NCBI RefSeq assembly: GCF_028453695.1
Contig: NC_135778.1
Coordinates: 12,150,244 to 12,214,243, forward strand
Length of the DNA: 64,000 nt
DNA from: Augochlora pura
Lineage: Eukaryota; Arthropoda; Insecta; Hymenoptera; Halictidae
Direction: 5' to 3'
The translations under genes were made by a program, and so were the position numbers. A model generated the notes under the pieces. The model was not told the DNA's origin. It worked only from the letters and a program-made list of their open reading frames with translations, and did not search any database. Positions 1 to 11,615 of the stretch are shown here, in pieces (the first letter of the stretch is position 1; every line of letters begins with the position of its first letter).

Positions 1-960
1 ACGGAAAACCGTGTAAAACGTTCCATAATGATTATAATTAATAACAGTGCTGAGAGTACGCTCGCAGAAAAATTGATCTGGCCGCGTCGCGCCGGGGTCG
101 AACGGGCTCGCGCGCGTGTACACGCAGCAGCAGGTAATAATCGTGCTTCAATTTCGAAAATTTGATTCCGCCTGTGCTCGGGTATTTTATAATTCGTTTC
201 ATTCGATCCGTATTCGGCCGGTCGGCGTCGGTGTTCTTCAATTCCGGTAAACAGACGGGTAAATGAAAATTGCAGGCCGAGCCCGGGCGCAGATTAACGA
301 AACGTATTAACTCTGATGATCGCGCGTCCCCGCGCGGAATCGCTTCAAAATTCCACGGACCTCGATTGAAGTCCCGGAACGAAATTACCGTCGCCGATAC
401 CCCGGTCGGTTCCCAATCAATCTGCCGGCGTTCGTTAGGAAGCGGGCGGAAAACGCCTCTCGTTTTCGAGCGGCTCGCCTCGCCTCGCCTCGCCTCCTTT
501 TTCCCCCGGATATCGCGGCTCGATGCCCGGACCCCGCGCAAAAGAGAAAACGCGATATCGCGAAGAAGAGATTGTTGCACCGACGCTGGTTCGGCGCGGC
601 GGCGGGACCGCGAGGAAGCGTGTAACCGCTAATTGCGTTGCATTAATGGCGCCCCATCATCCGCCGTAACAAACGCGAGAGACCGGGCTGCTCCGCGGAA
701 CGGCGCGGCGCCGCACCGCGCCGCTAAACCGATCGCGTGAGAGACGTTTAACCTGTTCCGCCGACTTTATCGTTCGCGGGTCACTCGCGTGATTGCGCCG
801 CCGCCTGTAAAAAACGCCGCTCGAACGAATGCGCTGCCGCGATATTTTCTTTTCTTATAATGCTCCTCTACCGTCGCGATTGCGGAACGAGAATTAATTC
901 CGCGGCCGGCCGTTTCTCTATTTTCCCTTGTTTCGTTTCAGCGGATAACGGTGAAAAATG
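1..960. other. GC-rich, CpG-dense block without a supported gene
   Basis: This stretch is CpG-dense and GC-rich by eye, with a CGCCT pentamer repeated several times near 475-495. Frames of 120-180 codons are open on both strands, but their translations are arginine-, proline- and serine-rich, have no domain I recognise, and mirror one another, as expected for chance frames in GC-rich DNA. No splice-bounded exon stands out. It could be regulatory DNA or an unmethylated CpG domain, but nothing seen here proves that. Confidence 0.5.
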
Positions 961-1417
961 ATAAAGAGTAATGCCTTCCTGTGGAAACCTCCGATCATTA
1001 TCTTAAGGGGACATGTAATGTGCGTGCGTACGGGCCGCTCGTTTTGTTTGCCCGGGTGGAAAGTAAAATGTATGATTTATGCGTTCGTGAAAAATGTTTA
1101 TTATGTGCTCTGGCGGGACGCGATCCTCGTTGCTTTACACCCTCATGCATTTTTAATTGCAATTTCTCTTGCCGAGATACGCACGTTAACGTAAAGTTAA
1201 CTGTTCGTGTACATTGCATGCGACTGGATCATTTCGAAAATTGAATGCTAATTGCGACGCGGTCGAAGTCTCAATTTGTTTCCAGATTACGCGCACGGGC
1301 GCAGAAAGCTTCGAATAGTTGGAGTGCAACTTTTATTTATACAGAAAATAGCATTTGCAGACACAATTTCAACTTTTAGGAATTCTGATTTAGATCAGTA
1401 GAATTTCATGCTTTTGC

Positions 1418-1746
1418 TTAACCCTTTGACTACTGTCGGCGCCTATTGGCGTCCGAAACATGTTGTCATCCCAGTACTGTAGACGCCAATAGGCGTCCAG
1501 ATCGAATTTCGCCTGTTTCGCCCATTTATTATTAAATTTGATGATTAAATATTGTAGAAAAAGCTTAAAATTAATGTTCACTTCAAGTAATATTATTTTA
1601 ATGTAATAGAATTCAGTATATTGAATATTTTAATATACTTCTTCAGAAAAACGAAGAACTTCACCGTACCCAGTGGACGTCGCGACTTAATTCATGTCGT
1701 ACCGTAGGCCGGTGCATGCCAAAGTCTGCCGTAGCCAAAGGGTTAA
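1418..1746. mobile_element. TTAA-flanked MITE, unassigned copy (329 bp)
   Basis: The element begins TTAACCCTTTGACTACTG and ends with the near inverse GTAGCCAAAGGGTTAA, giving a terminal inverted repeat of about 15 bp that includes the TTAA target duplication. A hairpin motif, CGCC-TATT-GGCG, lies just inside the left end at 1440-1451. A cleaner copy, GACGCC-AATA-GGCGTC, occurs at 1482-1497. No transposase is encoded; the 63-codon minus-strand frame inside is trivial. TTAA duplications plus a CCC start are the hallmark of piggyBac-type cut-and-paste elements, so this is inferred to be a non-autonomous piggyBac-like element. Confidence 0.75.
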
Positions 1747-3180
1747 TTAAATAACGAGTTTCTACCTACACATCTATAAATTCATTGTATACAAACGCTT
1801 AGATGATATCAGAGAATTTATGTAATGTGTAACAATTGTAAATATATATATTAATTAAATATAGTAATTCCATTAGGTACTACAATCTTTGCAATTCTTC
1901 GTTTCTTAAAATAAACATCGCAAGCTCATAATATAGTCTCATTCCTGCAGTAATTTGTCTACAAAAGTTTGTTACTATGCGTACGTGATAGAACAGGGAA
2001 TACGGGAGTAATACCTGTTTGATACCGTTAATACATTTACGTTTTATACGGATACCTTCCGTATTAATCTATTGTAGGATACGTTCACAAACAATACGGA
2101 ACGTATTGACATGATTAACCACGGTATCGATGCGTGTTGATTCTATTATGTTCGATTCCTATTTAATTACAAATGCAAGTACCAGCTTGCGGCCGAAACA
2201 AAATTCATATTGTGCAGGATTAGTCACGTGAAACAAAACGTTTACGTATCTTCGGAGTATTATTGGAATTGAACATAATAAATATAGAACATAGTAAAAT
2301 ATCCACGAAAAGAGCTTTATCTGTCATTAAATGACAAGCATGAATTTTTTAAAAATCTTCAAATTAGTTTGGATTCTAAAGTTTATATAAATAAAAATCG
2401 AAGCGCTTTTTTAGTAATACATGATTTAATTTGAGTATCTTCTTCTATTCTATTCTTCCAATGCTACATAAAATATTATAAAATTTATTTTAGTAACATC
2501 AACTACACGTTGTTTGATACAGTCGAATTTAAAATGCATTTAAATATATTCTATTCATCATACTGATTACTTGCAGATATCGTTTTTTAGAAAAATATGC
2601 TTTCAGATATTGAATTGTCTATTAGACAATTCATGTCTATTAGATTGAAAACTATGAAACGGGCGTTGAGTAAAAATAAATTTTCATATTATTTATTATA
2701 TTCAATCGAAATAACTTCCATTGACGTTTACGACTTTCTGCCAATTCAATGTCTTTTATAATACCATCTCGGTTATTGTATTTTTTCTCTCTTCAAAATA
2801 ATTCATAATTCTTGGACGCAATATCGAGCATTGTTTCGTTTGAACTTGTACAAAAAAGGTAGATGTAAATCGCGCTTTCTTTCTATCCGGTTTCGGAGAA
2901 AGATCGAATATAAATGTAATACAAACGCGAACAAATTTTAGGAAATGAGTAAGAAGAACAGCTTTAAAATTTATAAATAAAAATATCAAGCTTGCGTTAC
3001 AATGAATCTATCTCAGTCAAAGCTGAAAACGGAGAAAACAAAAACTCTCGTTTCATAGTTTCCACCTTAATATATCAGTAAATTCGTGAAAATCAAACAA
3101 CGAGATTCTCAGTAAAAGGATTGATTCCTTCAATGAAAATTCACAGATCTTCCTCTCGAAACAGAAGCTTCATCCTTATC
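1747..3180. other. AT-rich spacer, nothing recognised
   Basis: This is AT-rich sequence with many stops in all frames. Around 1990-2120 there are several short imperfect repeats of an ATACGG-type motif on both strands, but no bounded element could be drawn. The minus-strand frame at 2756-2989 is short and has no recognisable features. Confidence 0.45.
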
Positions 3181-3953
3181 GGACGCATGTCGCCTCCCAC
3201 GTGACATTACACATTACGCCTGCATTCTAACGTCCGATAAGAGTTGAGATACGTAATTCGTTGTCCTAGATAAAATCAAATGCCATAAATTCCGCAAACT
3301 TATAACCGATGCAATTAATGTCCCCCAGAATCCTTGTGTCATCCAGAAAAATGGCAGCACATTCGACAAACGAAATTACTTTTATCTCGATTACGAATCG
3401 CGCCGTACGGTGCGCCGCACTCTGCATATTCACGGTTAAGGGTTCGTTTACATAAACCGTTCACGCGAACTTACCGCTTTTGTCGCCTCGAAAGAGAACG
3501 GTGGAACACGAATTCGCCGGGGGCGGTGTACCCGGCCGTTCGGTTCCGTTAGGTTTCCCGGAAATGGCGGGACTAGACGGACCTTTGGCCGGGTCCGGGG
3601 TCGGGAAGGGGGGGTCCGGGGCGGCGTTACGGAACGTTATCAAAATCGAATCGCGGCCCGTCAAAGTGCGTCTCTCTTTGGCGTTCCCGGCGACGATCGG
3701 GCGTCGAGCGAGACCGAGCACAATCACCCAAAGTGAAACTCGTACAAATATGTACCGACTGCTCGCCTAATCTCTCGCGCTGCCTGGTAAATACTGACAG
3801 GGTGTCAATATTGAAATATCTTATCGTGGAAAGCGCCATGCATACCTGAAATATATTGGGAAACGGGTCCGTCGACGTGCTCCGCATGACTCACGGCTCT
3901 GGAAAGATATCGGTGCGCCCTCTCTTCCAGCGCGCGCGCGCGTTTTCCGGGTA

Positions 3954-3960
<7 letters not shown>

Positions 3961-3987
<27 letters not shown>
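3961..3987. repeat. (TC)n microsatellite
   Basis: This is an uninterrupted TC dinucleotide run of about 13 units in a GC-rich block, preceded by a CG dinucleotide run. It explains the Ser-Leu-rich frames that cross it. Confidence 0.95.
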
Positions 3988-3992
<5 letters not shown>

Positions 3993-4525
3993 GACGTGTG
4001 TTGGCACGCGTGTACACGTGTGCACGGACGGGATCCGAAAAATTCTGCCGTCGTGCGGCGCGCCGGGGCGGCCGGGCAGGAAAGCGCAGGAACGAGCTCT
4101 TTTGACCTGCATTTAGAGCGGTCGACGGAAACCGGCTGGTTGGGAGGAGGCCGCGGGGCGGGCGAGACGAAAAAATAGAAGGTTCCCGTGACGTTCCTCG
4201 ATATTCCGGGAGCCCCGTCGACGTTACGGAGCCACTTCGGAATAAATTTCGCGAACATTGAAAACTTAAAAGTCGAAAACTGGATTCCTCGACGGGCGAG
4301 CGCGCACCGGCTCCCTACGATTTTCCGGAAAACGAACGCATACGTATGCGAGATCTCGGCAGGCCCGGGCCAGATCATTGGAACTAACGCACTCAAAGGA
4401 TCCTTACTTTTCTTTCGAACTTTCCGAATTCTTGCTCCTCTTTTCTATGAACCGCTCGAGCTCGTTTCGCGGAGGAAGTGCCTCGACTATCCGGCGATCG
4501 ATGATCAAAGTCGAGATATATATAT

Positions 4526-4542
4526 AGAGAGAGAGAGAGAGA
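4526..4542. repeat. (AG)n microsatellite
   Basis: This is a short AG run directly following an AT run, making a compound AT/AG simple repeat. Confidence 0.9.
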
Positions 4543-5069
4543 AAGGGAACGCCGGTGCAGTATTCAATGTTTCGCCACGATTTCCGTGACGAGGCACGAA
4601 TATGAGAAATATTGTTGCGGGCCCGAGATTTACCGAAAGCCTTCTCGAGCGCGAAAGATGGCCGTGCTAGTCGCTGAGAGGAGCTTAGACGGGTAAGCTC
4701 GCGGGCTTTGCTCCGCGCTGGGGGATCCCCGCTTCTGTATTTCCTATATCCCGGACGTTTCTCCAGGGGTATAGCTTAGATCCTGGTCATCCCTCGTTAA
4801 ATCCCGGGGGAACCGCGAGCTACGGCCGGGATACGCGCGATGCTTGCCAGCCACAATGTTTTCGAACGTATAACTCCCGCAGCTGCAACACGCCGACACT
4901 CGACACTCAATTCGAGTGACGAGCTTTTGGCCGCCTTATTATGCAGATGCCATTCATTTCCATTTAGACTGTCTCCGTACCATTTAGAATATCCCCTGCT
5001 ATTTAAGACTTCTAGATCGATAGAATTTGTCGAACAATTTTGCAGAGCGTTTTTGTTTAACTTATACTA

Positions 5070-5562
5070 TATTTTAACTGTTTAAAATTTTAATACCGTT
5101 TAAAGATTGTCAGAATTATTGTTGAAATTTTGTTTATCACATTCTAGGTATTTTAAGATATTTATGACGGACTTAATTTCAATGGAATGTTTTTATAGTT
5201 TAATTATCCTCAGTTCTGAATGCGTTCTTTAAAAATAGTATTAGTGTTGTTATTAACAATAATACTAGTATATAATTTTATAATAAATACTAATATAGCA
5301 AGATTAATGTAATAATATTACTATTAACAATATTAGTTAGATAGTATTATGATATTATGCAGGCCTATTTAACCCCTTGCACTAAATACGATTATTATTT
5401 ATTTCTTCTGAATCGAAATCAAATTGACTTCTTCTATTGTCAAAGTCTAGAAACAACAGTAAATAAAGACAATATCAAATACAAAAATGAGATAGTCCTA
5501 TTAAGGACAGTATTAAGGACAAATCAACGCAACATAAAATGAATCATAGTGCAAGGAGTTAA
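5070..5562 (-). repeat. Composite AT-rich repeat containing a short family B TTAA element, inverted relative to 10476-11025
   Basis: The right part (5369-5562) is a TTAA-bounded element, starting TTAACCCCTTGCACTAAAT and ending ATAGTGCAAGGAGTTAA. Its interior matches the reverse complement of the family B elements at 10476, 39931 and 55646. It lacks the subterminal palindrome present in full B copies, so it is internally deleted. The left part (5070-5368) matches the reverse complement of the roughly 300-bp insert that splits the B element at 10476. The pair are therefore inverted copies of one composite repeat about 5 kb apart. The 61-codon frame inside it is repeat-derived, not a gene. The site TTAA at 5501-5504 is the unoccupied counterpart of the TTAA hit by a C element at 17216. 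Confidence 0.75.
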
Positions 5563-6850
5563 TTACATATGGTCAAAGAAAATCGCGTTTAATAGCATCG
5601 GAAAAGAATAAAATACTCATGACTAAATTTTAAAGTAACATTGGTTTTTTGTAAAGAACGGAGTATACTATGGCACAGTATGGTGACGTAAACGATGGTG
5701 CCAATAGATCGTGGAACGATTCCCGAAAACAAAGAGAATTTCTGTTTTAAATCGATGACGCCGAGTCGCGAGTAGATAAAGCCTGTAATGGTCAGCCATT
5801 GTCAACACGCAGCGTTGTTCCAGGGTCTGTTTGATAAAGGGGCCGACGCACGATTTAAATCCAAATGTTAACGATAGCCGGTATTATCTTATCTGAACCG
5901 ATCCCTCGGCCCGTGTATTCTTCGTTCGGACACAAAGGCGACGCAATAAGGTCATCGGACGAATCTTCCACGATTCCAACAATGAGTATCTGTGCTCGAT
6001 AAGCGGCGTCAGGCGTTCTTTAAGACCGTTGATCACGTTCGTGGAAAACGGGGGACGTGACGCTGTACAGAGGATTAAGTGTTGCGACATTTTTCGATCC
6101 GATGCTTTCAAGTGTCCGACACGTTGTGTACGCAAGCTGTATTACGTCTCGTTTATAAGTTACGGTGCAACACGCAATTGTAAAATTCGATTTAAGCTTT
6201 AATGCTGTAGGAAAGATCATTTCATCTTTTTTTCAATTATTTTAGAAATTAATGTTTATCGAGTTTCACTTTAAATTTAAGCGATTTATAACGATTCAAG
6301 TTAAAAATATCATTTTATCCAAATTTAAGATTTTAAGAAATTGATAATCTATAAAGCGATATACAATAAAAACGTGTTATAATTACTTTTCCGATATTTC
6401 CGAGAATAGTTGCTTTTATTAACTAACTAAAAATAGTTCTTATATTCATAGTATATTCATAATGATCGTATGTTCATTATACATATATTCATAATGGACG
6501 TATATTCATAGATTCGTTAGCAAAAGCAGAATAAGTAACAAATTTCTTTTGTCTACTGGAATATGCCTCCAAAGTAGAGTAAAATGAGGATGCTATTAAT
6601 TTCTATTAATGTAGAGATTTCTTGGTATCTTACTATCTTGAATATTTAATAAAACCAGGGAAGTTGATTACCGAGTTTGTACTGTGAAAACTATAACCGT
6701 ACTGTTTATTATAACGTTATTTAATATTAGAAGTACAGGAAATAGTACTACGAATTTATTTATCAATGAATGTAGTACATTAACGATATGATAATTGCAA
6801 TCGCAATCTCGGTGACACGGATCCGCTGCAGCGTCCACAGCACGCCTCAA
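5563..6850. other. AT-rich spacer, no gene recognised
   Basis: This is mainly AT-rich. A roughly 33-bp imperfect two-unit repeat of an ATTCATAATG motif occurs near 6453-6512. The overlapping minus-strand frames at 5884-6220 are short and in different phases, and they show no family motif. Confidence 0.4.
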
Positions 6851-7740
6851 ATATCTCGCATAAAGTAGTAATTACACCTCGAAATAGACAGGAATTAAAT
6901 CGGGAAAATGTCGAGGCCGGCTCGCAAAATCCGAGCCGTTGGCCGTTCGCAGTCACCTCGGGGAAGAAATGAGAAACACGGAGCCGCGAGAGGTCGGTGC
7001 CGCGGGCGACGTTTCATTCAACGCGAAAACATCTCCTCGATGCGAAAGGATCACGGGAAATTTTCGAGAAAAGAAATCCCGCGCCCCTCGACGAATTCAT
7101 AACGGGCCGGGCCACTTGGATATTCCCCGATGCGCGAATTCTCAACGAGCGAGTCGAAGGATTTGGACGCGTAGGAGAAAAAAAAGGAGGCGGGGCGCGG
7201 GCAGCGGAAGGGTAGGTGTAGAAAAGTTTTCGGAGAGCGAAGGCAAATAAGAGGCAAAGACCGAGGGAAATCAGCTGCGCGTATGACCAAAGCGATCCCG
7301 AGGGTTAAATGGTCGGCTTAGGCTCTGATCGACATTAAGCTGTCAAGGGTTGCTTTTTCGAATTCCTCGCGCCCCGGCATTAATCCCATTTCAGAATGGA
7401 GCCATCTTCGGGCTCCCTGTCAGACGCCGCCGGGACCCCAACACACGCACCGGGACCCGCCGCAGGAACGTGTGTTTACGTCCTGTACCCCGTGACTCCG
7501 TTAATCCTGCCCGGAGGGATCGCAAAGGGGTTGGGACCTCCATTCATGCGTCCCGCGTTTAGCATACTTTCAGCCGCTGCCTGGACAATAACTTTCGCAT
7601 CGGCCTCCGAGCGCTGGGGCTCTATGGGATCATCCTGACTCTGCGTATAAGATATCCAATCCGATTTTATTGATTCCCGAATGCTCAGGACACCGCTGAT
7701 TTTTACCCGGTGCCTGCGGTAGAAATTCAATTTTCCGGAT
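6851..7740. other. GC-rich block
   Basis: This CpG-rich block holds frames on both strands. The left two-thirds (6908-7290) gives only Arg-rich chance frames. The right part contains the possible minus-strand exon described separately. Confidence 0.4.
7480..7640 (-). CDS. Possible internal or terminal exon of an unrecognised protein (speculative)
   Basis: A minus-strand frame runs without stops from 7730 to 7476. The segment 7640-7480 is bounded by an acceptor-like CTTATACGCAG at its start and a weak GTAAAC donor-like hexamer (7479-7474) just after Thr codon position 1. Its translation is unlike the Arg/Pro-rich chance frames nearby. It contains acidic, Ala-rich and Gly/Pro-rich parts in order, including the stretch NGGPNPFAIPPGRINGVTG. 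The opposite strand is also open, so chance is a real alternative, and I do not recognise the family. If real, it would be one exon of a spliced gene whose other exons lie elsewhere. If not spliced, the frame ends at a TAA immediately after the Thr codon. The call is an inference from appearance only. Confidence 0.25.
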
Positions 7741-7781
7741 TAAACGAAGGGACACAAATGTCCGGGTTATAGAACAGTTAC

Positions 7782-8000
7782 TTAACACTAAATCTTTCAT
7801 GGTCAAATGACCATGACCGTTCCTTATTTTGAAATTCTAACAACAATTAAGACAACTTCATGGAAAATTATTAAATAAATTACATTATTTGAAGAACTAC
7901 TAAAACAAAAAGTGTATGAAATCTAAGTAAGTTGGATCCTTTGAGATTTATCAAGCAATGCATATCAAACGATTTTATTGTTAGGTAGGTTCAGTGTCAA
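7782..8000. mobile_element. TTAA-type MITE, family D (219 bp)
   Basis: The left end is TTAACACTAAATCT; the right end, AGGTTCAGTGTCAA, is its slightly decayed inverse, with the last TTAA mutated to TCAA. Just inside the left end is a perfect hairpin, CATGGTCA-AA-TGACCATG (7798-7815). The rest is AT-rich with no coding capacity. It is read as an old non-autonomous piggyBac-like insertion. Confidence 0.65.
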
Positions 8001-9050
8001 ATACAGCGTTCGGTTTCATCTTTGTTACTTTGTACAATAAATTGTTTTGCATATGGATTTTCTTAAATTAAGCTGATTACATGTGACATTTACGTAATAA
8101 ATAATATTAATATTGTAGGACCTGATAATTGAAGTTCTATTGTATTTTACTTTTGAAAATTGTATTTTTCTGGACAGTTTACAGCTTTCAACCAACTAAT
8201 TGTTGCAGTCTATTTGAAAACTGTGTAAGTTACTGTGATTGTATTACATATGTGCAATTTTCTTTATATCTTGTTTAAACGTAACACTTCTATATAATAT
8301 ATAAATTGATAAATAATACCAACGCAATCTTTCTTAATTGATTAGATATTTTTGACAAGTATACTTGACGTGAAAAGATGACAACATTTTGTGTTACGAC
8401 GATTATACTTGTCAAAAATATCTAAATGGTTAAATTCTTCCAGAAGGGCTTTTAATTTTTTAATTTTTAAATATGTGGTTAAAAGCACACACAGTTATAA
8501 ACATCTTTTAGTTGCAGAGCAAGCTGCATTTATCATTCATCTCTTGCAAGTACTATATGTCCTCCGATAACTATAATAAAAATTAAAGATATGTTTCGTT
8601 ATGCTTCTTATTTTTATACATACACAGCTGAGGCACCTAAAACAGGCTACCTGGAATAAAAGAATGTCGAGCAAAAGTTGTTCAATTTTAAAAAGTGCAT
8701 AATATCTCGATAGTTTTGTTGTTGTTATTGTTTTCTTATAAATTAGAAAACATTGTTCTTTATTAATATTCCGATAGTCTTTCTAGACGATTACAAATGA
8801 CCTATAAATGATGGTCATTTGAGTGTATACAATACTAATTGCAAATAAAATATTTCAAGTCACTTCTATATTCAAAATACTTACCATGAATATATTTTTA
8901 CATTGTTGCAATGTGCAGTAATGTGTTAATAGTGTGAAAACTTGATAGTATCTTACATAAAATTTCAACTAATGATATTGACTACGTTACTTTTGTGTCC
9001 CGCAGATTTAATGTCAAACATCAACCATAAACAATCCCAGATTGCAAAAC
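8001..9050. other. AT-rich spacer containing a strong hairpin
   Basis: No open frame of note is present. The one structured feature is the 22-bp inverted repeat at 8343-8425, listed separately. The remainder shows nothing I recognise. Confidence 0.4.
8343..8425. other. 22-bp perfect inverted repeat (hairpin, 39-nt loop)
   Basis: The arms at 8343-8364 and 8404-8425 are perfect reverse complements over 22 bp (core TATTTTTGACAAGTATA), separated by 39 nt. A transcript from either strand would fold into a stem of microRNA-precursor size. I do not recognise either arm as a known insect microRNA. It could equally be the remnant of a tiny inverted-repeat transposon. Confidence 0.6.
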
Positions 9051-10475
9051 GGAGAATCCTAAACGTAGCTGATCTCCGTTTATAGATCACATAATGCGAA
9101 AGGTGAATATTAATGTAATCCTCCTTCAGCGGAGAGCCGTGTAAAAATGCTAGTTTAGAGCAAAGTAATTAGACCGGAACGGATATGTATTTCTCCGGCA
9201 ACATTAAACGTAAAATAAAAATGTTCTTAGGCATCGTAAAGCCGTTACCCCCCAGCTACGCCCCTTCGGACTCGTTCAGTAAACGCGGAAGCTCATTTTT
9301 TTCCGTAACAAAATTCATTCCGCGAAAATCCCCGGTTTAAAATTTCATTTTTTAGCGGCGAGAGGCGGTGGGGCGGGGGGGGGGGGGTGAGGGAGCGCGC
9401 GGGCGCACGATCGCAAATAAAAGTATACTACCCGACTGAAATTCTCCTCGTCTAGAACAGCGGAGAGGAAGAATATTTTCGTGCCGGACGGAAACGTGCT
9501 TCGGGTTAAGTAACCGAGGTCTCTCTCCGCCGGAATCGTCTTTATAAATATTTAAGCTCCCCAACGACGAATGACGAACGGCGTGTCTCATATTGCAATT
9601 AGATTTTAACTCGGACCGCTTCGTGACTTTGTTAATTATTCAGCGAACGACGTCTGGCGTGAGTTCTAATAATACCCTCGGTTAGATCGCGGCGAGCCGA
9701 TATTCTGACCGGTGCGCGCCGCCGGTAAGGAGGGCGGAACAAAGCGAGGGGAGGAGCGGAGGAAAGCAAGAGGGAGAACGCGAGAAGAAGGAAAGAGGGG
9801 TGGAGGAGGAGGAGATGGAGGGAGGGGTGTCGCGAGAGGAAAGAGAAAAGAATCGGTTGGAAGGGAGGAAAATAAATCGACGACAGATCGCGTTACTAAC
9901 TGCTCGACGGAAATCGAGACGAAGCTGCTCAAGCCGGTGGAGCACTACCCTTTCGACTTCCCAAGGGTGTACGGAAACACTCGATGAACGCTTGAGCACT
10001 TCGAGGGTGGTGTCGGGTCGAAGGTGCTTGAGGTACTCGGGTCAGAAAATTGCTGATCGGAGAGCAATATTCCTGCTTGCTCGAGAATATGTAGACACTT
10101 TTGTCCCTCTACATGGCCAATCAATAAATCCCACTAATTACACCGACATGTTATTTTTCTACTGCTCTCCTCCTCCACTCTGTCAGTAACTGTACCATTC
10201 GCCTTGTGCACGTCTCGTATTACGATTTACAATTCACCAGCGACCCCCGTTCTTTCCAAGTGTTATTAATGCGGTTTCGAAAATCTCGTATTTTAAATCG
10301 CGCTACAATGCATGCTGATTAAACAATATGGTAATACAATCCCTGCGTGATCCGGTAAATAGGAAATTTAATTACATAAACAACTGGTTTTTTTTAGTTA
10401 TCATAAATTGTATTTAAGAATCGAGAGTTACGATAAATAATTATTATTGTGTTTTCTCCGCGATAAAATTGTGTA
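9051..10475. other. GC-rich to mixed block, purine-rich strand at 9720-9880
   Basis: A 13-base G run sits at 9375-9387. The plus strand at about 9720-9880 is strongly purine-rich (GAGG, GGAA and GAAG runs) and yields Arg/Glu/Gly-rich frames on one strand and Ser/Pro/Phe-rich frames on the other, both artefactual. No gene is supported. The last 400 bases turn AT-rich. Confidence 0.4.
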
Positions 10476-11025
10476 TTAACCCTATGCACCGTGACTCCCT
10501 TCACGTTTCATTGATTAGCACTTATTTGTCCATAATACTGATCTTAATAGGACCATATAATTTTTGTTTCTTATATTGTCTTTATTTAGTTTCGTTTTTA
10601 AACTTTGATAATGGACAAATTCAATTTGACTTCGATTTAGAAGAAATTAATAATATTCATATTTAGTGCAATAGGCTGCATAATATTATAATACTAATTA
10701 TTTAATATTGTTAATACTAATATTATTGTATTAATCTTGCTATACTAGCATTTATTATAAAATTATACACTAGTATTATTGTTAATTTAACTATTTTTAA
10801 TGGATTTAATGTTTGTTTAACTATTTTTAAAGGATGCATTGAGAACTGAAGATAATTAAACTATAAAAATATTTCATTGATATTAAGTCCGTCGTAAATA
10901 TCTCAAAATACCTAGAATGTAATAAACAAAATTTCAACAATATTCTGACAATTCTTAAACAGTATTAAAATATACATGGAATCGTTATCACGAATCTAAC
11001 TGGTTATTCTAGTGCATGAGGTTAA
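10476..11025 (+). mobile_element. Family B TTAA MITE split by a ~300-bp AT-rich insert
   Basis: The left end, TTAACCCTATGCACCGTGAC, and right end, AGTGCATGAGGTTAA, match the ends of the B copies at 39931 and 55646. The interior up to about 10665 and after about 10974 aligns with those copies. Between them lies an extra AT-rich segment that is also found, inverted, at 5070-5368. The 65-codon frame at 10469-10666 is B sequence, not a gene. Confidence 0.75.
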
Positions 11026-11268
11026 TGTATGTTAATGGACATTCCCCGTATACTGAACAAGCCTAAACAAAATAAACAATCGAAACAATTTAGTATATCG
11101 TTATCAGACTGCTGATTATTATAAAAAATCCAAATTTTTTTCTTATAATTTTAATACGATTGAAGGAATATATTCACATCTTTAATTTGATCATACGGGT
11201 ACTTTACTATTAATTACATATTGTAATACGAAGGAAGAGATGTTCAGCGGTTCCCTAACCAAGAAATA

Positions 11269-11615
11269 TTAACCCTTCGCGGACGAGACGCGGCTCTCGG
11301 TTGCCACGGCGTTTCGCTTAGCAGGACGAGTGGCGAATGAAAGACTACAAGTGTTTATGTTAAGATAATTTGTATATAAATTATATTTGTATCATCTACA
11401 ATTTAAAATGCTTGTATATAAATCATATTTGTATCATATACAATTTTTAATGATTTAATATATAAATTATATAATTGTGTATAGTAGCATATAATCGTAT
11501 ATAAATTATATTTGTACATTATAAATATAATAATTCGTATACAAGACACTCGATACATTTGAGAAATGTAGTTTTCGACACTTGGTCGAAAATGTCGTTG
11601 TCCGCTATGGGTTAA
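11269..11615. mobile_element. TTAA-type MITE, family E (347 bp)
   Basis: It starts TTAACCCTTCGCGGACGAGA and ends TTGTCCGCTATGGGTTAA, an imperfect terminal inverted repeat with TTAA at both sides. A hairpin, CGAGA-CGCGGC-TCTCG (11284-11299), lies just inside the left end. The interior holds two to three units of a roughly 43-bp AT-rich direct repeat (GTATATAAATTATATTTGTA type) between about 11369 and 11520. No coding potential is present. Confidence 0.75.

Larger units (their letters stand above)
3181..5030. other. GC-rich block with microsatellites, no supported gene
   Basis: This is a CpG-rich block. Frames of up to 136 codons overlap on both strands; several run through the TC or GA microsatellites and translate to Ser-Leu or Arg-Glu repeats, which marks them as artefacts. 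A (CG)6 tract at 3931-3942 lies directly before the TC microsatellite. No exon-like frame with convincing splice borders was found. Confidence 0.45.

Noticed and set aside
5357..5542. 61-codon frame
   Set aside because: It is the inverted family B repeat sequence, not a gene.
8343..8425. Calling the hairpin a known insect microRNA
   Set aside because: Neither arm matches a microRNA that I can recall, and no expression evidence is available, so it is left as an unclassified inverted repeat.
10469..10666. Hydrophobic 65-codon frame resembling a small membrane protein
   Set aside because: It lies entirely in the family B MITE; the aligned copies at 39931 and 55646 do not keep the frame.
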